Source of the DNA: DASSTJ01 sp035707965 | Lineage (GTDB): Bacteria; Actinomycetota; Actinomycetes; Actinomycetales; Angustibacteraceae | Direction of reading: 5' to 3' | Length of the DNA stretch: 28,411 nucleotides | NCBI GenBank assembly: GCA_035707965.1 | Contig: DASSTJ010000145.1 | Span: 1-28,411 of the forward strand | Shown here: positions 24,321 through 28,411 of the stretch, piece after piece | Numbering within the stretch: the first letter of the stretch is position 1 | Layout of the letters: each line of letters opens with the position of its first letter | Program-made: the position numbers and the translations under genes | The notes under the pieces: model-generated | Told to the model about the DNA's origin: nothing | What the model saw: only the letters and a program-made list of their open reading frames with translations | Database searches by the model: none

Positions 24321-24791
24321 ATGACGAGCTACCGACCCAGCGGGTACAGCACCCTCACCCCGATGATCGCCGTGTCGCCGGCCGCGAAGGCGATCGACTT
24401 CTACTGCGCCGTCTTCGGGGCGCGCGTGACGACACGCATGGACGGCCCCGACGGCTCTGTGTGGCACGCCGAGCTCGCCCTGGAGGACGGTCGCCTGCAG
24501 GTGATGGATCCCAACGACCAGTGGCACATGGTCGGTCAGGACGCGTCCAGCGACGACGTCCACTACAGCTTCGCGATCTACGTGCCAGACGTCGATGCGA
24601 CGCTCGCGAAGGCGACCGAGCACGGCGCACGGGTTCGGGAGCCGGCGTCGGACTTCGACGTCACGGGCGACCGGTTCGCGTCTGTGCAGGACCCGTTCGG
24701 CGTGCGGTGGTCGATCATGACGCGCACGGTCGAGACGTCCGACGAGCAGGTGCAGAAGAACCTCGACGCCTGGCGCGAGTCGATGGGGTGA
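24321..24791 (+). CDS. VOC-family (glyoxalase/PhnB-like) protein
   Basis: A 156-aa protein with the two-repeat VOC fold: LTPMIAVSPAAKAIDFYCAVFGA (first beta-alpha unit), WHAELALEDGRLQVMD, then DVHYSFAIYVPDVDATLAKATEHGA and the closing DRFASVQDPFGVRWSIMTRT. This is the PhnB/YdcE-like branch, which includes glyoxalases and dioxygenase-like proteins but is largely uncharacterised. No specific reaction can be assigned. ATG 24321 fits the leaderless spacing; an in-frame ATG at 24309 would add four residues. It is divergent from the AraC-family gene that probably regulates it. Its stop codon is one base from the stop of the convergent NRAMP operon. Confidence 0.87.
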   Translation: MTSYRPSGYSTLTPMIAVSPAAKAIDFYCAVFGARVTTRMDGPDGSVWHAELALEDGRLQVMDPNDQWHMVGQDASSDDVHYSFAIYVPDVDATLAKATEHGARVREPASDFDVTGDRFASVQDPFGVRWSIMTRTVETSDEQVQKNLDAWRESMG

Positions 24792-24792
24792 G

Positions 24793-24978
24793 TCAGCCGG
24801 ACGACGTCCCGGAACCGGACGACGGCGCCGGGCTCTCCCCGTCGTCCTCACCGGTGCGCCGATGCGCCTCCCGGTGCGGGTCGGCGTGCCTGCGCAGCAC
24901 GAAGAACAGCAGCGCGCCGACCAGCACGGCGAACTCGCACCAGGCGATGAGGAGGTCCAGCCCGTTCACCTGCATCAT
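24793..24978 (-). CDS. Small single-pass membrane protein
   Basis: A 61-aa protein, last gene of the NRAMP operon. One hydrophobic helix spans about residues 7-27 (LDLLIAWCEFAVLVGALLFFVL). It is followed by a basic RRHADPHREAHRR segment with three histidines and an acidic, Ser/Gly-rich tail. The ATG at 24978 overlaps the stop of the upstream PRC-barrel gene as ATGA, and GGAGG lies 7 nt upstream. A second ATG follows immediately. No family is recognised. The translational coupling and the helix suggest an accessory subunit or a membrane anchor for the neighbouring proteins; this is inference. Confidence 0.75.
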   Translation of the reverse strand: MMQVNGLDLLIAWCEFAVLVGALLFFVLRRHADPHREAHRRTGEDDGESPAPSSGSGTSSG

Positions 24979-25349
24979 CCGTCCGCCTCCGAGCTGTCCC
25001 GGCCGTCGTCCTGCGCGTCGCGCACCGGGACGAGGTCGGTCTTGCGGCGCAACAGGTTCAGCTGCTTGCCGCCGAGCTCCCCGACGTCCGACCACGGCAC
25101 GAGGTAGGAGCGGCGCGACAGCGCCCGGAGCATGACCGTGAGCGGCCACGGACCCTTCATGTCGTGCCGTCCGTACCCCAGTCGCTGCGCGAGGCCCACG
25201 GGCCCGAGCACGAGACCCTGGACGCGGTAGGCAGGGTCGCCGCTCGCTCCCAGGGGTGGCCGCGCTTCGAGCCGGATGTCGTGGACGCGACCGACCCGCA
25301 CGCCGTCGCTGTCGACGACCTCGCACCCGATCAGCTCCGACGTCCTCAT
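24975..25349 (-). CDS. PRC-barrel domain protein 2
   Basis: A 124-aa protein with an N-terminal PRC-barrel: ELIGCEVVDSDGVRVGRVHDIRLE (about 4-27), then YRVQGLVLGPVGLAQRLGY and the closing strand region SYLVPWSDVGELG. A charged tail of about 35 residues follows. PRC-barrels are small beta-barrels found in photosynthetic reaction-centre H subunits, RimM and, in actinobacteria, regulatory parts of metal transporters. ATG 25349 overlaps the stop of PRC-barrel protein 1 (ATGA). The two PRC proteins share the same layout, including a Gly/Pro-rich middle loop (LGPVGLAQRLG versus CGPMAFGPRLG), so they probably arose by duplication and may pair with each other. Confidence 0.82.
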   Translation of the reverse strand: MRTSELIGCEVVDSDGVRVGRVHDIRLEARPPLGASGDPAYRVQGLVLGPVGLAQRLGYGRHDMKGPWPLTVMLRALSRRSYLVPWSDVGELGGKQLNLLRRKTDLVPVRDAQDDGRDSSEADG

Positions 25350-25741
25350 GACTGGCCGCCGGGGATCTTGGACACGATCTTGTCGCGAGTCCAGCGCCGC
25401 AGCCGTTGCGGCCCCTCGTCCTCGCCCCTGGTACTGAGGCAGACCTGCTTGCGGTCCACCGAGGCCACCTGGTCGAACGGGATGCGCACGGGCGTCGGGT
25501 CGGCGTCCGGTCGCAGCCTGCGCGCGACGGACAACCACCACAGACCGAGGGCCCCGCCGAGCCTCGGCCCGAACGCCATCGGTCCGCAGAGGATCGCGCT
25601 GAGCACTGGCGGCCCTCCGTCGTTCGCGTCCACGAGCTCGAGGTCGTCGACCTTGCCCACGGGGTGCCCGTCCGCGTCGAAGATCTGCCGGTCCAGCAGC
25701 AGGTCGTTGATGTCGGCGACCCGCTCGCTCCACCTCGTCAT
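25346..25741 (-). CDS. PRC-barrel domain protein 1
   Basis: A 131-aa protein. The PRC-barrel core reads LLLDRQIFDADGHPVGKVDDLELVD (about 13-37), then VLSAILCGPMAFGPRLGG, a hydrophobic LGLWWLSVARRL stretch, and the strand VRIPFDQVASVDRKQVCLS. A short basic tail (RRWTRDKIVSKIPGG) ends the protein. The hydrophobic middle could touch the membrane or the transporter. ATG 25741 shares one base with the stop of the NRAMP gene (TGATG), so the proteins should be made in step. A role as a regulatory or assembly partner of the transporter is inferred from this coupling. Confidence 0.82.
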   Translation of the reverse strand: MTRWSERVADINDLLLDRQIFDADGHPVGKVDDLELVDANDGGPPVLSAILCGPMAFGPRLGGALGLWWLSVARRLRPDADPTPVRIPFDQVASVDRKQVCLSTRGEDEGPQRLRRWTRDKIVSKIPGGQS

Positions 25742-26970
25742 CACTGACCCGCCTTCGTCCATAGCAGCAGCGGCACTGCCACCAGCGAGACCACGAGCAT
25801 CATGAGGAGCACCAGCACGCCCAGGGCGTTGGCGAACCACCCGTTGACGTGCTCGCCCAGGTAGTCGCGGTCGTTCGCGGTGACCAGGATCGGCAGGTAG
25901 GTCAACGGGATCGCGGCCGCGCCGAGCACCACGGAGACGATCGTCACCTTGATCGGGTCGATGGTCGTGAGCACGAACGCGGTGCCGAGGAGGAGCGTGC
26001 CGAGGACGACGACGTGGAAGCGTGGTGCCTCGGTCGGCCGCAGCCACTTGCCCCAGCTCCAGCCGAAGTACTGACCCATCGAGTAGCCGGTCGACAGTGC
26101 CGTCTCGGCGGCCGCGGCGAACGTCGCCGCGAAGAAGCCCACCAGCGCAAAGGCGAGACCGGCCTTGCCGAACGCCACTGCCGCCGGCAGGCCGACCTCG
26201 CCCAGGTGAGAGACGTTGACCTGCAACGGCATCAGCACCACCGCAGAGCACGCCATGATGGCGAGGGTGAGGATCCCGCCGAGGGGAAAACCCACGAGCA
26301 CGTTCAGCCGCATCTCGGCCAGGCTGTCAACGGTCCAGCCCTCCTCCAGCCCGCCGGCCGAGAAGAACACCACCTGGTAGGGCACGATGCACGCGCCGAC
26401 GAGCGACACGGCGTAGAAGAAGTACGTCGGGTACGACTCGGACGCCGGGACGCTGGGATGCGTGGCGCTGCTGAGCAGCGCGCCCCAGTCCGTCGGCAGG
26501 AAGAAGAGCGCGACCACGAACACCAGCAGCGCCAGGCCCATCAGCCCGAAGATGCGCTCCATGTACTGGAACTTCATCCGCCAGGTGACGCCCCAGACCC
26601 CGAGTGCGACGAGCGGCACCCACAGCAGGTAGCTGACGTCGCTGGCGAGCTCGAGGGACAGCGCCACACCACCGATCTCAGCCGTCAGGGCGAGGGCGCT
26701 GAGCGCGCAGGCCGCCACCAGGTTCAGCAGGCCGAACCGCACTCCGAGCCGTTCGCGGACGACATGGAACACGGGTCGCTGGGCGACAGCGGTGACGCGT
26801 CCGGCCATCTCGCCGTAGACGACCATGCCGATGGTGCCGAGCGCGACAGCCCAGGCGAGCGACACGTCGAACCGGGCGCCGGTGACACCACTGGTGACCA
26901 GGTTGCCGATGTCGACGAAGCCGCCGATCGCGGTCATCACGCCGAGCGTGAGCATGAAGACGCGTTTCAC
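25741..26970 (-). CDS. NRAMP-family transporter with altered metal-binding motif
   Basis: A 409-aa membrane protein with about 11 helices in the NRAMP (LeuT-like) fold. Helix 1 carries DIGN at 20-23 in place of the classical DPGN, keeping both ligands (Asp20, Asn23). Helix 6 reads GACIVPYQVV, so the MPH motif of Mn/Fe transporters is VPY: the metal-selective methionine is a valine (196) and the histidine a tyrosine (198). AEIGG in helix 3 is conserved. In characterised NRAMPs the methionine favours transition metals over Mg/Ca, so the substrate here may differ; NRAMP-related Mg transporters also lack it. GTG 26970 begins one base after the lipoprotein stop. Second gene of a five-gene coupled operon. 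The name mntH is avoided because the motif differs. Confidence 0.88.
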   Translation of the reverse strand: MKRVFMLTLGVMTAIGGFVDIGNLVTSGVTGARFDVSLAWAVALGTIGMVVYGEMAGRVTAVAQRPVFHVVRERLGVRFGLLNLVAACALSALALTAEIGGVALSLELASDVSYLLWVPLVALGVWGVTWRMKFQYMERIFGLMGLALLVFVVALFFLPTDWGALLSSATHPSVPASESYPTYFFYAVSLVGACIVPYQVVFFSAGGLEEGWTVDSLAEMRLNVLVGFPLGGILTLAIMACSAVVLMPLQVNVSHLGEVGLPAAVAFGKAGLAFALVGFFAATFAAAAETALSTGYSMGQYFGWSWGKWLRPTEAPRFHVVVLGTLLLGTAFVLTTIDPIKVTIVSVVLGAAAIPLTYLPILVTANDRDYLGEHVNGWFANALGVLVLLMMLVVSLVAVPLLLWTKAGQ

Positions 26971-26971
26971 G

Positions 26972-27451
26972 TCAGCCGCCGTCCTGGGTGAACGCCGCCA
27001 GCGGCTGCAGCTCGTGCTTCAGCATCTGCATGGCGTGCGAGACACCGTCGTGGTCGTCGCGGCGCAGAGCGATGCGCAGGTCCGTCAGGGCGTCCGACGC
27101 GTCCTGCAACGGCTGGTCCGCGTCGTCCTTGAGTGCGATCGACCGCTCGTCCGGCGGCTGGCGGGTGTCGAGCGCGGTCAGCACCGACCCGGCGTCGCGC
27201 TCGGCGTTCGTGACGACGATGTCGGCGTACGCGCTGGTCACCCTGTGCCGCTGCCAGGAGTCCGCGGCCAGCCAGGCGGTGTTCACGATGCCGGTCATCG
27301 CCTGAGCGCTGGCGGCCACCTTGCCCTGGTAGCCGTCGAAGCTCGTGGCCGGCGACGCGCACGCGGACAGCGCGAGAGTGCACGCGAAGCCGGCGAAGGC
27401 GCGCACTCTCGCGTCGCCGCCTCGGCTCGAACGCTTCGTCAAGAAGATCAT
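26972..27451 (-). CDS. Putative lipoprotein, first gene of NRAMP operon
   Basis: A 159-aa protein with a basic N-terminus, a hydrophobic stretch and a lipobox LSAC (28-31), so it is probably a membrane-anchored lipoprotein on the outer face. The mature part is mostly predicted alpha-helix (SAQAMTGIVNTAWLAADSW, YADIVVTNAERDAGSVLTAL, DASDALTDLRIALRRDD, SHAMQMLKHELQPL), suggesting a small helical bundle. No family is recognised with confidence. The start is uncertain: ATG 27451 (with TAGTGC 7 nt upstream), GTG 27484, or GTG 27406, which would give a shorter, more classical lipoprotein signal. The stop is one base before the NRAMP start. It may present metal to the transporter or sense it; this is inference. 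Confidence 0.7.
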   Translation of the reverse strand: MIFLTKRSSRGGDARVRAFAGFACTLALSACASPATSFDGYQGKVAASAQAMTGIVNTAWLAADSWQRHRVTSAYADIVVTNAERDAGSVLTALDTRQPPDERSIALKDDADQPLQDASDALTDLRIALRRDDHDGVSHAMQMLKHELQPLAAFTQDGG

Positions 27452-27536
27452 CGTCTGCGCACTACCCGAGCGACGGTCGTCCACACGCAGGCCCCTCGAG
27501 CAGCGGCAACCACCGAGCAGCAGGCACTACGACGAC

Positions 27537-27580
27537 GTCTGGCCGACCACACCAGGAGGAGGGGGTGCGGTCGGCCAGAC
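27537..27580 (-). terminator. Hairpin behind the DUF4242 gene
   Basis: GTCTGGCCGACC (27537-27548) pairs perfectly with GGTCGGCCAGAC (27569-27580). Inside the 20-base loop a CACC/GGTG pairing can extend the structure. It lies just beyond the DUF4242 stop and upstream of the NRAMP operon, so it likely separates the two units. No T-tract. Confidence 0.6.
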
Positions 27581-27592
27581 TCTCGGGCGGGG

Positions 27593-27865
27593 CTAGTGGC
27601 TGAAGTAGGGGTCGAGCACCCGTACCTCGCTGATGCGGTCGACGGGCAGCCCGTTGGTCTCGGCGACCGCACGGATCGCCTCGGGGCTCGGGCCGTCGTA
27701 CACGCAGAACGTCTTGGCCCTGTCGTCGCGCACGTACGACACCACCCAGGTGACGCCCTGGGCAGCGTTGTTGTCGACGACGGTGGCGCACGCGGCAGCC
27801 CCCTGAGGCGTCGCGGGGATGCTCAGCCCTTGCGGAAAGCTGCGCTCGACCAGGTATCGCGGCAT
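27593..27865 (-). CDS. DUF4242 family protein (SCO4226-like nickel-binding type)
   Basis: A 90-aa protein matching the DUF4242 family: MPRYLVERSF at the start, VTWVVSYVRDDRAKTFCVYDGPSPEAIRAVAE in the middle and a final VRVLDPYF. It has a compact ferredoxin-like fold. The Streptomyces coelicolor member SCO4226 was reported to bind nickel, but no general function is known. ATG 27865 has AAGGAG 7 nt upstream, and a TAGCGT -10-like hexamer about 45 bases upstream gives a conventional 5' leader. It sits directly upstream of the NRAMP operon, divided from it by a hairpin, so a shared metal theme is possible but unproven. Confidence 0.88.
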   Translation of the reverse strand: MPRYLVERSFPQGLSIPATPQGAAACATVVDNNAAQGVTWVVSYVRDDRAKTFCVYDGPSPEAIRAVAETNGLPVDRISEVRVLDPYFSH

Positions 27866-27910
27866 CGCGGTTCTCCTTCGTCTCGGCCGGAGGTGGTACC
27901 GGCGGGCTCG

Positions 27911-27916
27911 ACGCTA
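27911..27916 (-). promoter_or_regulatory. -10-like element before the DUF4242 gene
   Basis: Minus-strand TAGCGT, the same hexamer as in the leaderless hisN and methyltransferase promoters. Here it is about 45 bases from the start codon, leaving room for the Shine-Dalgarno at 27873-27878. No clear -35. Confidence 0.4.
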
Positions 27917-27952
27917 GGTCGCCGCTGTGGCCGGGCGGATCCGAGGAACCAC

Positions 27953-28411
27953 CTAGGTTGCGACGCCTCGCCCAGTACCCAGGACGCCGCGGTGCAGGGC
28001 CGCGGCCTCCCCTCGGGACGCCGTGCCCAGCTTCTGCAGCACCGCTGACACGTGGTGCTCCACCGTGCGGGTGGACAGCACGAGGCGGCTGGCGATCGCG
28101 GCGTTGCTCAGCCCACCCGCGACCAGCTCCAGCACCTGCAGCTCGCGCGCCGTCAGGCCCCACGGGTTGCCGGACGTCGACTCGCGGGGCCCCCGAGGGA
28201 TCTTGCGAACGCCTGTGGTGCGCAGCTGACGTCGCACCAGGTCCGCGGCCGGTCGGGCGCCCAAGGCCGTGAAGCCGGCCACCGCCTCGAGCCGCCCCTC
28301 GTCGTCGGCCTCCGACAGCGCGCGCAGCCGCTCGTAGGGGCAGTCCATCGCCTGCCAGGCGGCGGCTGCCTCCTGTGACTGGCCGGTGACCTGCAGGGCG
28401 AACGGCGTCGC
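27953..28411 (-). CDS. LuxR-family regulator, C-terminal part (cut by window edge)
   Basis: The last 152 residues of a larger regulator; the frame stays open to the window end. It begins with the tail of a helical repeat region (AAAAWQAMDCPYERLRALSEAD, AVAGFTALGARPAADLVRRQLR). A linker RKIPRGPRESTSGNPWGLT leads into a complete LuxR/GerE helix-turn-helix: LTARELQVLELVAGGLSNAAIASRLVLSTRTVEHHVSAVLQKLG. The W-cPyE-AL and IPRGPR motifs are characteristic of the large actinobacterial regulators with an N-terminal AAA/NTPase domain and a TPR-like middle, so the full gene is probably more than 2 kb. It ends at TAG 27953, close to the DUF4242 promoter. Confidence 0.92.
   Translation of the reverse strand, partial: ATPFALQVTGQSQEAAAAWQAMDCPYERLRALSEADDEGRLEAVAGFTALGARPAADLVRRQLRTTGVRKIPRGPRESTSGNPWGLTARELQVLELVAGGLSNAAIASRLVLSTRTVEHHVSAVLQKLGTASRGEAAALHRGVLGTGRGVAT

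Overview
The window is very GC-rich (clearly above 70%), gene-dense and actinobacterial in style: strong G/C at third codon positions, many GTG starts, several apparently leaderless genes, an actinobacterial-type recC-recB-recD operon, a GAF-PP2C phosphatase/STAS pair, a DUF4242 protein and the tail of a large LuxR-family regulator. A chemoreceptor remnant suggests a lineage that is, or was, motile. I cannot name a genus. There are no rRNA or tRNA genes, CRISPR arrays or insertion sequences that I can support, and no gene-free stretch longer than about 300 bases.

Left part (1-5.7 kb): a HisN-type phosphatase (+) converges on an MFS exporter (-). Behind the exporter lie a fused SecD-SecF protein (-) and an unrecognised secreted protein (-). 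Next (5.7-10.3 kb, all +): a small S4 RNA-binding protein, a GAF-PP2C (SpoIIE-like) phosphatase followed by a STAS antagonist (a partner-switch pair without its kinase), a long palindrome, an APC amino-acid permease with an operator-like palindrome in its leader, and a class I methyltransferase ending in a 14-bp tandem repeat. A decayed methyl-accepting chemotaxis gene follows.

Middle (10.8-22.2 kb, all -): a cysteine-desulfurase-like protein is translationally coupled to an MFS transporter, and upstream of them is the complete recC-recB-recD operon, whose genes overlap by 4 nt at each junction. Right part (22.4-28.4 kb): a DMT/NIPA-like permease (-), an AraC-family regulator (-) divergent from a VOC protein (+), and then a tightly coupled five-gene operon read leftward: lipoprotein, NRAMP-like transporter, two PRC-barrel proteins and a 61-aa membrane protein. 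A DUF4242 protein and the 3' end of a LuxR regulator close the window.

The most interesting unit is the NRAMP/PRC/PRC operon. Its transporter keeps the first metal-binding motif in the form DIGN but has VPY where classical NRAMPs have MPH, and it is translationally linked to two stand-alone PRC-barrel proteins, a lipoprotein and a mini membrane protein. Two patterns cut across the window: a recurring leaderless start layout (a -10-like hexamer, 6-7 nt, then GTG), which corrects several start codons, and large intergenic palindromes at gene ends, one family of which shares the core GTTTCGCGCGAAAC.
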